From Pseudomonas plecoglossicida NBRC 103162 = DSM 15088 (GTDB lineage: Bacteria > Pseudomonadota > Gammaproteobacteria > Pseudomonadales > Pseudomonadaceae): a stretch of DNA of 64,000 bases. Below, in pieces: positions 19,723 through 29,340 of the stretch (position 1 is its first letter; the number at the start of each line of letters is the position of its first letter). The position numbers and the translations under genes are program-made. Where the stretch lies: assembly GCF_000730665.1 (NCBI RefSeq), contig NZ_BBIV01000022.1, positions 28,501 through 92,500 on the forward strand, in the 5' to 3' direction. The notes beneath the pieces were generated by a model that worked only from the letters and a program-made list of their open reading frames with translations, was not told the origin of the DNA and searched no databases.

Positions 19723-19762
19723 AGGCCGACCAAACCCTACAAGCCCCAATGAGGACTGCATC

Positions 19763-20758
19763 ATGACCGGCTCATGGCGTGTTCTGCTCGCACTCTCCCT
19801 GTTCGCCGCCGGCGTCCACTACTGGCCCCACATGCCTGGCCTGCAGGCCCAGCCGCAGGTTCAAGTCGAGGCCGCAACGCCCTGGGGTGCCAACTACTTC
19901 CCCAACACCCCACTACTGACCCAGGACGGCGAGAAAGTGCATTTCTTCGACGACCTGATCAAGGACAAGGTCGTCGCCATCAACTTCATCTTCACCGGCT
20001 GTTCCGACTCCTGCCCGGTGGAAACCGCGCGCCTGCGCCAGGTGCAGAAGATTCTCGGCGACCGGGTGGGCAAGGACATCTTCCTCTACTCCATCAGCAT
20101 CGACCCCTACAACGACACCCCCGCCACCCTCAAGCGCTATGCCGAAAAGTTCGGTATCGGCCCCGGCTGGACCCTGCTCACGGGCGAGCCCGATGACATC
20201 GAACAACTGCGCCGGCGCCTGGGCCTGTACATCGATGGCCTGGAAAACGGCCGCTCGAAAGACCACAACCTGAGCCTGATCATCGGCAACCAGGCCACCG
20301 GCCGCTGGATGAAAGCCTCGCCCTTCGAGAGCCCTTACATCCTCGCCGACCGCCTGGGCAACAGCCTGCACAACTGGAAGCAGGCCACCGCAACCGCCAA
20401 CGACTACGCCAGCGCGCCGGAAATTCGCCCGCCCAGCAGTGGCGAACAGATCTTCCGCACCCGCTGCTCGTCCTGCCATACCGTCGGCAACATCGAACCA
20501 GGTCAACCCGGCATCGGCCCCGATCTGCTGGGCGTGGTCGCCCAGCGTGATCCGCGCTGGCTGTCCCGCTGGCTCAAGGAACCGGACCAGATGCTGGCAG
20601 AAAAGGACCCCCTGGCCACCCTGCTCTACGACCAGTACAACCGCTTGGCCATGCCCAACATGCGCCTGGGCGATGCCGAGGTCACCGCGCTGATCAGTTA
20701 CCTGGCAGAGGAAACCACACGGCTGCAGGCGCCCTTGGCAGATCGGGGTACGCCTTGA
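19763..20758 (+). CDS. SCO1/SenC copper chaperone fused to cytochrome c
   Basis: This 331-residue protein has an N-terminal membrane anchor or signal (residues 1-20), a SCO domain with FTGCSDSCPVE (the copper-binding CxxxC), SISIDPYND and a late DHNLSL histidine, then a C-terminal c-type cytochrome domain with heme motif CSSCH and distal methionine region RLAMPNMRL. SCO proteins deliver copper and reduce thiols. The heme domain suggests electron transfer to or from the oxidase. GAGGAC precedes the ATG. Its place after mcoA points to copper loading or electron exchange with McoA. Confidence 0.88.
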   Translation: MTGSWRVLLALSLFAAGVHYWPHMPGLQAQPQVQVEAATPWGANYFPNTPLLTQDGEKVHFFDDLIKDKVVAINFIFTGCSDSCPVETARLRQVQKILGDRVGKDIFLYSISIDPYNDTPATLKRYAEKFGIGPGWTLLTGEPDDIEQLRRRLGLYIDGLENGRSKDHNLSLIIGNQATGRWMKASPFESPYILADRLGNSLHNWKQATATANDYASAPEIRPPSSGEQIFRTRCSSCHTVGNIEPGQPGIGPDLLGVVAQRDPRWLSRWLKEPDQMLAEKDPLATLLYDQYNRLAMPNMRLGDAEVTALISYLAEETTRLQAPLADRGTP

Positions 20759-20839
20759 AGGCAATTCGCCACCAGTCATGAGCCTGTCATCTGGCTGTCG
20801 TATTTTTTCGGCCACTACCCAGGGTCGGGAATACCAGCA

Positions 20840-23245
20840 GTGATACGCCGTTCGCTCTCCTCCACCGGCCTCTTGCGCCTGTTGATCCTGATGCTCTGCG
20901 CGGCCACCCTGACCTTTCTCTGGGGGCTGCACTTCAGCCAGAAGGCTGCTGCGCGCCAGGACGCGCTATCGGCCAAGGCAGCCGAACACCTCAACCTGGC
21001 AAGCCTGGTTGCCGAAAGCCTGCGCCAGTTGGTCGACCGTGCCCAGGCGGTGGGCCGTGTGACCCAGGACGACATGAAGGGACTGCGCCAGGACAACCTC
21101 AGCCTGGCCCGCCTGCTCGCCGAAGACCCCGTGTTCAAGCGCATGAGCCTGTATGACCGCCAGGGGCGGCTGCTCTCGGCGAGCCACAACGACGAAACCA
21201 CCGAGCTGCCGGCAGACTGGTTGCAGCAACTGAGCCTGCACGTTGCCCACTATGGCTTCAAACCGTTCCTGCCGCGCATCGTGCCAGACAGCGACCCCGC
21301 TGCCATGCCGAACTGGCGCCTGCCCTTCCTGTTGCCCTTGACCGACCTGCCAGGTCGCGAGATCGACCATATCCTCGTGGTGCAGCTGGACATCGGTTAT
21401 CTGGCCGTGCTGTTCCAGCACATCGACCTGGGCAGCAGCGGGCTGATGCGCCTACTGCAGGATGACGGCGAGGAGCGTCTGCGCATCGACAGCAGTGGCG
21501 TGGTGGTGGCCGGCGACAGCTTCGAACCCGACCTGCAAAGCCTCGGCCAGGCATCGGGGCAGCTTACCCAGTATGCCGCTGGCAGCCCCTACCAGAGCCT
21601 CTACCGCCGTATTGCCGATCGCGGTTTCAGCGTGGTCGTCAGCCAACGTTTCGACGAGATCCTGGTCCCGTCCGCACTGGCCTACACACGCCAGTTCTGG
21701 TTGAACCTGAGCATGACCCTGATGATCCTCGCCAGCCTGGCCTGGACCTTGCGCCTGCTGCGCAAGCGCCAGGAGGCCTTCAGTGCCCTGGAACACGCGC
21801 AACAGGTCAACCAGCAACTGATCGGGCGCCTGGAAGACGAACACCGGCGCAGCAGTCACGCCGCCGCCACCGACCACCTCAGTGGCCTGCACAACCGCCG
21901 CCAGTTCGTCGAAGTCGCCGGACACGCCCTGACCCGGCAGCGGGGCAAGCGCCAGTTGATGGCGATCCTGTTCATCGACATGGACCGTTTCAAGTCGATC
22001 AACGACTCGCTCGGGCACAAGGTCGGCGACCTGCTGCTGCAAGCCGTGGCAGGGCGCATCCAGCGCCTGCTGGAACCCGGAGACGAAGCCTCGCGCTTTG
22101 GCGGCGACGAGTTCGTCGTGCTGCTGGCGGGCGAGCGCAGCGAGGAACAGATCAATGCCTGGGTGCGCGATCTGGTGCAGAAACTCTCGGCCACCTATGC
22201 CCTCGATGGCCAGGAGGTCAACACCAGCCCCAGTGTCGGCGTCAGTATCTGCCCCCGCGACGGACAGGAGATCGACAGCCTGATCCGCTTCGCCGACGCC
22301 GCCATGTACTCCGCCAAGCAGGCCGGGCGTGCCCAGTACCGCTTCTTCGACCCTTCGCTGAACCTCTCCGATATCCAGGCTTTCACCCTGGAGCAGGCCT
22401 TTGGCAGTGCCTTGACCGCTCGCCAGTTCGTACTCCACTACCAGCCGCAGATCCGCCTCGACACCCAGCGGGTACTGGGCTATGAAGCGTTGGTGCGATG
22501 GGACCACCCCGAATTCGGGTTGCTCTACCCCGACCGCTTCATCGACCAGGTACTGCGTGGCATCCGCACCCTGCACCCGACCCCACCAAGACAGGCCGCC
22601 CCCTTGCTGCTGCAACACCTGCAGACCGCCGTGGAGCGCTTCGAGGAAGAGGCCCGCCAGGCGCGCGAATGCCACGACCTGCCCGCCCTGCGCCGCGCCC
22701 GCCGCGACACGGCCTTGCTGTTGCTGGGCTTCTGGCGAGGCTTTCGCGGTGACGAACTGGCGCGCTTGCGCATCGAGCATATCCAGGCCGAAGCTGGTGT
22801 CGGCATCACCCTGTTCCTGCCGCGCAGCAAGGGCGACCGCGAAGCACTGGGCGTTCAACACCGTACACCGGCGCTCAAGGCGCTGTGCCCGGTCACCGCC
22901 TACCTGCAATGGATCGAAGTCGCCGGCATCGCCCAGGGCCCGGTGTTCCGCAAGCTCGACCGCTGGGGCAACCTCGGCGACACCGCGCTCAACAGTAACA
23001 GCCTGGTCGGCCTGCTGCGGCGCATGCTCGAACGCGCCGGGGTGCCTGCTGCACTTTACACCGGCCACTCCCTGCGCCGCGGCTTCGCCACCTGGGCCAC
23101 TGCCAACGGCTGGGAGTTGAAATCGCTGATGAGCTACGTGGGTTGGAAAGACGCCAAATCCGCGCTGCGCTACATCGACTCGGCACAGCGCTTTGGTGAG
23201 CTGGCCGTGCTACCGGCCAGCCAGGACCAACGCCTCATTCCTTGA
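20840..23245 (+). CDS. chimeric ORF: GGDEF and partial EAL domain fused to integrase C-terminus
   Basis: Residues ~1-565 form a membrane sensor (two TM segments around a periplasmic region, residues ~15-300), a GGDEF domain with RFGGDEF (diguanylate cyclase type), and the start of an EAL domain (HYQPQIRL, YEALVRWDHPEFG). After FIDQV (~22550) the sequence becomes a tyrosine recombinase: LRGIRTLHP, then RGFRGDELARLR, HSLRRGFATW and ALRYIDSA, holding the catalytic Arg, HxxR and Tyr. The EAL domain lacks most of its metal and catalytic residues, and the integrase lacks its N terminus. An in-frame deletion between two tandem genes explains this. Cyclase activity could survive. Confidence 0.8.
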   Translation: MIRRSLSSTGLLRLLILMLCAATLTFLWGLHFSQKAAARQDALSAKAAEHLNLASLVAESLRQLVDRAQAVGRVTQDDMKGLRQDNLSLARLLAEDPVFKRMSLYDRQGRLLSASHNDETTELPADWLQQLSLHVAHYGFKPFLPRIVPDSDPAAMPNWRLPFLLPLTDLPGREIDHILVVQLDIGYLAVLFQHIDLGSSGLMRLLQDDGEERLRIDSSGVVVAGDSFEPDLQSLGQASGQLTQYAAGSPYQSLYRRIADRGFSVVVSQRFDEILVPSALAYTRQFWLNLSMTLMILASLAWTLRLLRKRQEAFSALEHAQQVNQQLIGRLEDEHRRSSHAAATDHLSGLHNRRQFVEVAGHALTRQRGKRQLMAILFIDMDRFKSINDSLGHKVGDLLLQAVAGRIQRLLEPGDEASRFGGDEFVVLLAGERSEEQINAWVRDLVQKLSATYALDGQEVNTSPSVGVSICPRDGQEIDSLIRFADAAMYSAKQAGRAQYRFFDPSLNLSDIQAFTLEQAFGSALTARQFVLHYQPQIRLDTQRVLGYEALVRWDHPEFGLLYPDRFIDQVLRGIRTLHPTPPRQAAPLLLQHLQTAVERFEEEARQARECHDLPALRRARRDTALLLLGFWRGFRGDELARLRIEHIQAEAGVGITLFLPRSKGDREALGVQHRTPALKALCPVTAYLQWIEVAGIAQGPVFRKLDRWGNLGDTALNSNSLVGLLRRMLERAGVPAALYTGHSLRRGFATWATANGWELKSLMSYVGWKDAKSALRYIDSAQRFGELAVLPASQDQRLIP

Positions 23246-24959
23246 ACGGAAAACGGGTGATTCCCGCCACTTCCGGGCGAATGGCGTAGAGGTCGCCGGC
23301 ATCCGGATAGTGGCGCAGTTGCGCAGGTGACATGCCGACGCGCGCGGTGGTGATGTACAGCGTATCCATGGCCACCCCACCGAAGCAGCAACTGGTCGGG
23401 CGTGGCACCGGCAGCACCACCTGGTCGGTCAGGTGCCCGTGGCGGTCATAACGCAGCAGGCAGCTGCCATTGAACTGGCAGACCCACAGCCCGCCTTCGC
23501 AGTCCAACGCGATGCCATCGGGGCGGCCCAGTTCTGCAGGCGTCTCGGCGAACAGCTCGACGTGCTCCAGGCGGCCCTCTTCCAGGTACTCGGCGCTGTA
23601 GATCGAACGGCTCGCCGAATCGACGAAGAACAGCGTCTTGCCGTCCTGCGACCAGGCCATACCATTTGGCAACGCCAAGCCGTCGTGGATCACCTCGTCA
23701 TTGAGCTCGCCATCGAAACGGAACAACGCGCCTGTCTTGCCGCTGGGCGCTTCGTCCATCAGACCGGTGACGAAGCGCCCCTGCGGGTCGCAGGCACCGT
23801 CGTTGAAACGGTAGCCGGAACGGTGGTGCACCGATGCGGAATACTGCCGTACCCTGCCCGACGCGACGTCGAGAATGGCCACGCTGGCGTCTTCGGTGAA
23901 GATCAGGTTGCCCTCATCGGTCAATGCCAGTGCACCGATCCGCGCAGCGGACTCGTACAGCACCTCCACCTCGCCATCGGGCAGCAGCCGATGAATTCGC
24001 CCACCGGTGATGTCGACGAAGTACAGGACGCCGTTGCGGGCATCCCAGACCGGGCTTTCGCCGAGGTCGGCGCGGGTGTTGGCGACCTTGAACGGCAGGT
24101 AGTGGCATTCCTTGATGCGGCTCCAGCGCTCGGCGACTTCGGCCAGGCTGGAGGCCTCGACCCGTGCCAGGTCGCGTGGGTAGCTGACGCCGCTGTTCTC
24201 GCTGAAGCGGGTGGCGGTGAACTGGCCATTGCTGGCGCGCAGGATGTAACCGGTGTCGCGGCACAACGCACTGGCCAGGTAGAGCACGCCCGGCGTGACC
24301 CATCCGGGCTTGAGTTCTTCAGGCGGCAGCGTCACGCCCCACATGCGTGTCTTGGCCACCGGCGAGATCGCGTTGACCAGGATACCGTTCGCCAGCCCCT
24401 CCATGCTCAGGGCATTCATGATGCCGACCTGGGCCATCTTGCCCGCCGAATAGGCCACCAGCCCAGGCTGCGAATAGCGCTGGTACATGGCCCGGTCGGA
24501 GGTCGTCAGGACGATGCGCGGGGCCGCCGAGGCCTTCAGGTGCTTCCAGGCATGCTTGGCGAGCCAAACCGGCGCGTGCACGCTGATGCCCAGGGCGCGA
24601 TCGAGGAATGCCTGTTCCTGGGTTTCGATGCCTTGGTAGTCGACCCAGCCGGCGTTGTGGATGAGGATGTCCAGCGCGCCGAAATGTTCGATGGCCAGCT
24701 CGACCAGTTGCCGGCACGCGTCTTCGTTTTCCAGCTGGCCCACATGGGCAACCACGTCAAAGCCCTTGTCCTTCAGGGTTTGCAGGGCAACGCTGACCGC
24801 CGCCGGGTCCTGCCCTTCGCCCGACCGATCGGTACCCAGGTCGCTGATGACCACGCGGGCGCCACGCGCGGCCAGGGCCGCCGCATAGTCCAGCCCCAGG
24901 CCCTGGGCTGCGCCGGTGACGATGGCCACTTTGTTCTTGAACGGGTCTGTACTTGGCAT
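23235..24959 (-). CDS. SDR oxidoreductase fused to SMP-30/gluconolactonase domain
   Basis: Residues ~1-285 are a short-chain dehydrogenase with TGAAQGLGLDYA (NAD binding), IHNAGWVD and catalytic YSAGK. Residues ~290-574 are an SMP-30 six-bladed propeller lactonase with metal-site segments LGESPVWD, FNDGACD, LPNGMAWS and GRPDGIALD. Such a pair could oxidise a sugar or hydroxy compound to a lactone and then open it. No linker anomaly is seen, so it looks like a natural fusion rather than a scar. It is divergent from the LysR gene, its likely regulator, and overlaps the chimeric integrase ORF end to end by 11 bases. Confidence 0.82.
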   Translation of the reverse strand: MPSTDPFKNKVAIVTGAAQGLGLDYAAALAARGARVVISDLGTDRSGEGQDPAAVSVALQTLKDKGFDVVAHVGQLENEDACRQLVELAIEHFGALDILIHNAGWVDYQGIETQEQAFLDRALGISVHAPVWLAKHAWKHLKASAAPRIVLTTSDRAMYQRYSQPGLVAYSAGKMAQVGIMNALSMEGLANGILVNAISPVAKTRMWGVTLPPEELKPGWVTPGVLYLASALCRDTGYILRASNGQFTATRFSENSGVSYPRDLARVEASSLAEVAERWSRIKECHYLPFKVANTRADLGESPVWDARNGVLYFVDITGGRIHRLLPDGEVEVLYESAARIGALALTDEGNLIFTEDASVAILDVASGRVRQYSASVHHRSGYRFNDGACDPQGRFVTGLMDEAPSGKTGALFRFDGELNDEVIHDGLALPNGMAWSQDGKTLFFVDSASRSIYSAEYLEEGRLEHVELFAETPAELGRPDGIALDCEGGLWVCQFNGSCLLRYDRHGHLTDQVVLPVPRPTSCCFGGVAMDTLYITTARVGMSPAQLRHYPDAGDLYAIRPEVAGITRFPFKE

Positions 24960-25148
24960 CGTGAAGCTCTTCGAATTCTCCTTTTTACGATAACAACAAA
25001 AAAATCAATGACTTAATATTAAAAGCATGCAACTTTGATATCTGCCAGATATCACCAGAGCCGTCGTCGCTATATCATGGCCGTGTTTCACGGCCGCGCG
25101 TCGGAGAGCGCTTTTCTGGCCCCGCTCGACTCGATGAAGGAACATGGA

Positions 25149-26120
25149 ATGATCGAGACACGTTTGCTCAGGCAGTTCATCGCCGTGGCCGAGGAACTGC
25201 ACTTTCACAAGGCAGCCATTCGGCTGCACATGGCGCAGCCACCCCTGAGCCAGGCGATCAACCGACTCGAAGAGAAGCTCGGCTTCAGCCTGTTTCTGCG
25301 CAACAAGCGCGGGGTCAAGCTCACCGCAGCAGGCGCGGCGTTCCTGGAAACCGCCTACCGCACGCTCAAGGAACTGGAACAAGGCATCGAGTACGCACGC
25401 AACGTCTCTGAAGGCATCTGCGGCAAGCTGACCATCACCGCCATTTCCATCGCCTACTACGAGTCGCTGCTCACGACCCTTAAGCGCTTTCGCGAAATCT
25501 ACCCGAATGTGCGCCTGACCATCCGCGAGATGCCGTCGGCCTCCCAGGCCAAGGCCTTGATGGCCGGCGAGGCGGACATCGGTTTCATGCGCAAGCTGCC
25601 CATGCCGCCCGACACCATCGAATCGCGCCTGCTGCTCAACGAGCAGATCGTCATGGCCCTGCCCACCAGCCACCCCAAGGCGCAGCATGCGCTGGTCGAC
25701 CTGCGCGAATTCGCCGAAGAAGACTTCGTGTTCACCCCGCAGGCACTGGGCAGCGGCTACCACAGCCAACTGATAGCCCTGTGCGAGTCGGCAGGCTTCT
25801 ACCCCCGGATCGTCCAGGAGGCGGCGCAGATCCACACCCTCATCGGCCTGGTGGCCTGCGGCTTCGGTGTTGCCCTGGTGCCGGAGTCGATCGCCTACTC
25901 CACGTTGCGTGACCGCGTGCACTTGCGCCCGATTCGCCCGATCAAGGACCAGCCCACGCCGACCATGGGCCTGTACATGAACTGGAACCTGCAGAACGCT
26001 TCCCCGGCCCTGGGCAGCTTCATCTCCATGCTCGACCTGGGTGCGCCACGGCGCTTTATCGACACCATCCAGAACCCGGTGATCCTGGATGGCGTCGAGC
26101 TGCCCGAGTTACACCGCTAA
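25149..26120 (+). CDS. LysR-family transcriptional regulator
   Basis: This 323-residue LysR regulator has an N-terminal winged helix (LRQFIAVAEELHFHKAA, LSQAINRLEEKLG) and a C-terminal inducer-binding domain. The frame is open upstream, but AAGGA is spaced 7 bases before the ATG at 25149, where the family begins. It is divergent from the SDR/SMP-30 fusion, the usual layout for a LysR target, and its 3' end overlaps the last gene of the biosynthetic operon by 12 bases. Control of that operon is possible but less likely than control of its divergent neighbour. Confidence 0.88.
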   Translation: MIETRLLRQFIAVAEELHFHKAAIRLHMAQPPLSQAINRLEEKLGFSLFLRNKRGVKLTAAGAAFLETAYRTLKELEQGIEYARNVSEGICGKLTITAISIAYYESLLTTLKRFREIYPNVRLTIREMPSASQAKALMAGEADIGFMRKLPMPPDTIESRLLLNEQIVMALPTSHPKAQHALVDLREFAEEDFVFTPQALGSGYHSQLIALCESAGFYPRIVQEAAQIHTLIGLVACGFGVALVPESIAYSTLRDRVHLRPIRPIKDQPTPTMGLYMNWNLQNASPALGSFISMLDLGAPRRFIDTIQNPVILDGVELPELHR

Positions 26121-27944
26121 GCGGTACTCGCGCAACCAGGCGGCCAATGCCAGCGCCGTTTCCAGGTTGTTGCGCCGCAACTGCGAATTGAAGTGCCCTG
26201 CGGCCTGCTGCAGCTCAGCCGCCAGGCGAGCCCGGTCGATGAACTCGAACACCGGGTTGCCTGGCTCGCCCAACAATTGCCCGACCCGCCCACGCAAGAA
26301 CTGCTCGTACGCCTGGTTCGCCGAGGTCGGATACGGGCTCTTGCGCCGCTTGAGCACCGCTGGTGGCAGCAGGTCGGCACAGGCGTGCTTGAGCAGCCAC
26401 TTCTCCTCCCCGTCCTTGCCCTTGATCGCCCACGGTACGTTGTACACATACTCGACCAGTTCATGGTCGGTGAACGGCACCCGCACTTCGAGGCTGGCGG
26501 CCATGCTCAGGCGGTCCTTGCGCGCGAGCAGGATCGGCAACCAACGCTGCAGGTGCATGTGGCACAGCGCGCGCATGCGCCGCTCCTGCGGGCTGTCGCC
26601 CGGCAGATGCTCGACGCTGTCCAGCGCCTGGTGGTAGCAGCTGTCCTGGTATTGGACGAAGTCGCAGTGGCGGTTGAGGTCAGGCGCAACCAGCGCCGGC
26701 TGCAGCAACTGCATGCGCGACAGCCACGGGAAACGCGGCGCCCCCAGTGCCTGGGGATCGCGGAACCAGGCGTAACCGCCGAACACTTCGTCCGCCGCCT
26801 CGCCCGAGAGGGCGACCGTGGAATGCACCCGGATGGCCTTGAACAGCAAGTACAGCGAGGTGTCGACGTCGCCGAACGTGGCGGGCGAGTCGTTGGCGCA
26901 GTACACCGCCCGACGTGCGGCATCGCCCACCAGCTCGCTGTTGTCGATCAGGATGGTCTGGTGCCGACTGCCGATATGCGCGGCCGCGGCCAAGGCATAG
27001 GGCTGGTCGCGCTCGGGGCGAAATGCATCGCTCTGGAACTGCTCGGCCTGGCCGACGAAGTCCACCGAGAACGAGCTGACCTTGCCGCTCTGCGCCGCGC
27101 CCAGGCGCTGCTGCGCCATGGCGGTCAGGGCAGTGGAATCCAGCCCGCCGGAGAGCAGCGAGCACAACGGTACATCGGCATGCAGCTGCTCGCCCAGGGC
27201 CCTGTCCAGCAGCTCGCGGGTACGCGCCACGGTAGTGGCCAGGGTATCTGCGTGCTCACGCCGCTGCAGGTGCCAGTAGCGGCTGATCTTCGCCCGGCCA
27301 TTGGGGCGCCAGGACAATCGATGCCCCGGCGGCAGCTCGTCGATGCCGCGCAGGGCCGTGCGCACGCTGCCACGCGACAGGCTCAGGGCATCCACCAGGC
27401 CCACCCTGTCCAGCGCGCGGGTGAAATCCGGGTGGGCCAGGATCGCCTTGATTTCCGAACCGAACAGCAGACCTTGCTGGTGCCAGGCAACGTACAGCGG
27501 CTTGACCCCGAGTCGATCACGCACCAGCAGCAAGTGGCCGTCACGCCCGTCGAACACGGCGAAGGCGAACATGCCGGTCAACTGCTCGCAGCACTGCTCA
27601 CCCCATTCCAGGTACGCGTGCAGCACCACTTCGGTGTCGCTGCGGGTATGGAACACGTGGCCCTTGCTGCGCAAGCGCTCGCGCAGTGGGTCGTGGTTGT
27701 AGACCTCGCCGGTGTAGACCAGGGCGATCTCCTCGCCGCTGGCACAGCGGTAGGTCATCGGCTGCACGCCGCCGTCGAGGTCGATGATCGCCAAGCGCCG
27801 ATGCCCCAGCAGGGCATGGCGGTGTCGCCAGCTGCCGCTGGCGTCCGGCCCGCGCAGGGCCAGCGTATCGGTCATGGCGTCAAGCACCTGGCCGGCCTGG
27901 GTCAGGTCGCGGGTGTAGTCCACCCAGCCTGTGATTCCACACAT
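26109..27944 (-). CDS. asparagine synthetase (glutamine-hydrolysing) homologue in biosynthetic operon
   Basis: This 611-residue AsnB-type enzyme has the N-terminal nucleophile Cys2 for glutaminase, RGPD at 31-34, and YTGEVYNH at ~77 (Thr where E. coli AsnB has Asn, a change shared by many secondary-metabolism homologues). The ATP site is SGGLDST at 265-271, followed by SGEAADEVFGGY. Homologues in biosynthetic clusters form amides or, in beta-lactam synthetase, close rings. GAGGAG lies 8 bases before the ATG. It is the last gene of the seven-gene operon, 10 bases after the amidase. All key residues appear present. Confidence 0.9.
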   Translation of the reverse strand: MCGITGWVDYTRDLTQAGQVLDAMTDTLALRGPDASGSWRHRHALLGHRRLAIIDLDGGVQPMTYRCASGEEIALVYTGEVYNHDPLRERLRSKGHVFHTRSDTEVVLHAYLEWGEQCCEQLTGMFAFAVFDGRDGHLLLVRDRLGVKPLYVAWHQQGLLFGSEIKAILAHPDFTRALDRVGLVDALSLSRGSVRTALRGIDELPPGHRLSWRPNGRAKISRYWHLQRREHADTLATTVARTRELLDRALGEQLHADVPLCSLLSGGLDSTALTAMAQQRLGAAQSGKVSSFSVDFVGQAEQFQSDAFRPERDQPYALAAAAHIGSRHQTILIDNSELVGDAARRAVYCANDSPATFGDVDTSLYLLFKAIRVHSTVALSGEAADEVFGGYAWFRDPQALGAPRFPWLSRMQLLQPALVAPDLNRHCDFVQYQDSCYHQALDSVEHLPGDSPQERRMRALCHMHLQRWLPILLARKDRLSMAASLEVRVPFTDHELVEYVYNVPWAIKGKDGEEKWLLKHACADLLPPAVLKRRKSPYPTSANQAYEQFLRGRVGQLLGEPGNPVFEFIDRARLAAELQQAAGHFNSQLRRNNLETALALAAWLREYRLAV

Positions 27945-27954
27945 GCTGCGCTCC

Positions 27955-29340
27955 TCAAACCTGAAGTCGACGGCTTGGCAGCAGGCCGGTCACGGCCTGC
28001 AGGCGCTTGGCGATGTCCAGCAACTGCCGTTCGCTGTCGCGCCGCCCCATGATCTGCACGGCCAGCGGCGCCTTGCCGTCATGACTCAGGCAGATCGGCA
28101 CGGTGATCGCCGGCAGGCCGCTGAAGCTGGCAAGCGGGGTGAAGCTGAGCTTTTGCGCGTAGCCTTCATCGGCCGGTGATGGGATGGTCGAGTCACCGGG
28201 TTGCGGGTCGCGCCGATCGAACGGCCGGTTGGGGTCCATCGGGAACACCACGAAGTCCACCTGGGCAGCGTCGAACCACGCATCGATTGCGCCGCGAATG
28301 CCGTCCATGCGCTGCTGAATACGCTGGTAGTCACGATCAGCGACGCCCTCGCCCACCTTGAGCGCGCTGAGCGTGGACCAGTGCAGTTCGCAATCGAATC
28401 GACGCATCCAGGCCGCCGAGGCCAACCAGGCATCGCGCGCGCACAACTGCCAGGCGTCGCCCCGGCAGGCCCACAACTCAGGCATGGCGACTTCACCGGG
28501 CGCCATGCCCAGCTCGGCCAGCGCGTTGCCTGCCTGGCCGAGCATGTCGAGCATCGCCGGGCTGGTCAGCGAAGGGTCCAGGGCGTGTTCGAGCAGGGCA
28601 ACCCGGTAAGTGTCCTTGAGTGGCTGTTGCTGGCCAAGCAGCGGCTCAAGGCCCAGCAACGGGAACAGCAGGTCGAGGTCATCGGCGCTGCGGGTCACCC
28701 ACCCCAGGGCATCCATGCGCGGCGACAGCGGGAATACCCCACCCAGGCTCGCCGCCTTCTGCGTCATGCGCAGGCCGACCATGCCGCAGTGCGACGCTGG
28801 CCAGCGCACCGAGCCCAGCACATCGGTGCCCAGCGAGATGTCGCACAGGCCGGCGGCCACCGACACTGCGGAGCCTGTACTGGAGCCCGAGGGGTCGATG
28901 GTCGGGAAATGCGGGTTGTGACACCCTGCGCCAAAGGCGATGTTCAGTTCGGTGGTGGCGACCTTGCAGGTCAACGCGACCCGCGGATCAAGGAAGGTCA
29001 ACGCCTCGGCACTGCGCTGCGGGTAGTGCCGGTAGCTGCGCAGGCCCAGGCGGGTCGGCAGGCCTGCGACATCCACCGTGTCCTTGACCCCCAGCCGGTA
29101 CCAGGGCGCCTCCACTGCACGGCTACTCGTCAGGCAACGATAGTGGCTGTCGGCGTGCACGGACCATTGGTCATGTTGTGCTGCCCATTCGGCTGCAAGG
29201 CCGGGCGTGCGCTGCAGCAGCGCGTGACGTTTGCGCAGGCTCAGCCCGAGGTACGCCGGCTGTTCGCGGCCCATGTCGTTGGCCGGGCCGCAGCTGGCCA
29301 GGTAGTGGGCGATGGTGGCTTGGGTATCAGCGTGGGTCAT
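27955..29340 (-). CDS. amidase-signature family enzyme
   Basis: This 461-residue protein has the amidase signature: Lys in GVKDTVDV (K86), the cis-Ser segment PSGSSTGSAVS (~150-160) and the nucleophile Ser in GTDVLGSVRWPA (S177). The usual TGG before the nucleophile is replaced by VLG, an unusual variant. Such enzymes hydrolyse amides or transfer acyl groups to amines. AAGGA precedes the ATG, which overlaps the upstream AMP-ligase by 14 bases. Next to an Asn-synthetase homologue it may use, trim or transfer an amide made in the pathway. That role is inferred. Confidence 0.87.
   Translation of the reverse strand: MTHADTQATIAHYLASCGPANDMGREQPAYLGLSLRKRHALLQRTPGLAAEWAAQHDQWSVHADSHYRCLTSSRAVEAPWYRLGVKDTVDVAGLPTRLGLRSYRHYPQRSAEALTFLDPRVALTCKVATTELNIAFGAGCHNPHFPTIDPSGSSTGSAVSVAAGLCDISLGTDVLGSVRWPASHCGMVGLRMTQKAASLGGVFPLSPRMDALGWVTRSADDLDLLFPLLGLEPLLGQQQPLKDTYRVALLEHALDPSLTSPAMLDMLGQAGNALAELGMAPGEVAMPELWACRGDAWQLCARDAWLASAAWMRRFDCELHWSTLSALKVGEGVADRDYQRIQQRMDGIRGAIDAWFDAAQVDFVVFPMDPNRPFDRRDPQPGDSTIPSPADEGYAQKLSFTPLASFSGLPAITVPICLSHDGKAPLAVQIMGRRDSERQLLDIAKRLQAVTGLLPSRRLQV

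Noticed and set aside
23235..24959. SDR/SMP-30 fusion as another deletion chimera
   Set aside because: Both domains are full length and joined at a natural boundary, unlike the truncated joints elsewhere.
26193..28052. A 619-codon open frame on the plus strand opposite the asparagine synthetase homologue
   Set aside because: Composition is low-complexity Arg/Gln/Ala typical of antisense frames; the minus-strand gene is complete and motif-rich.
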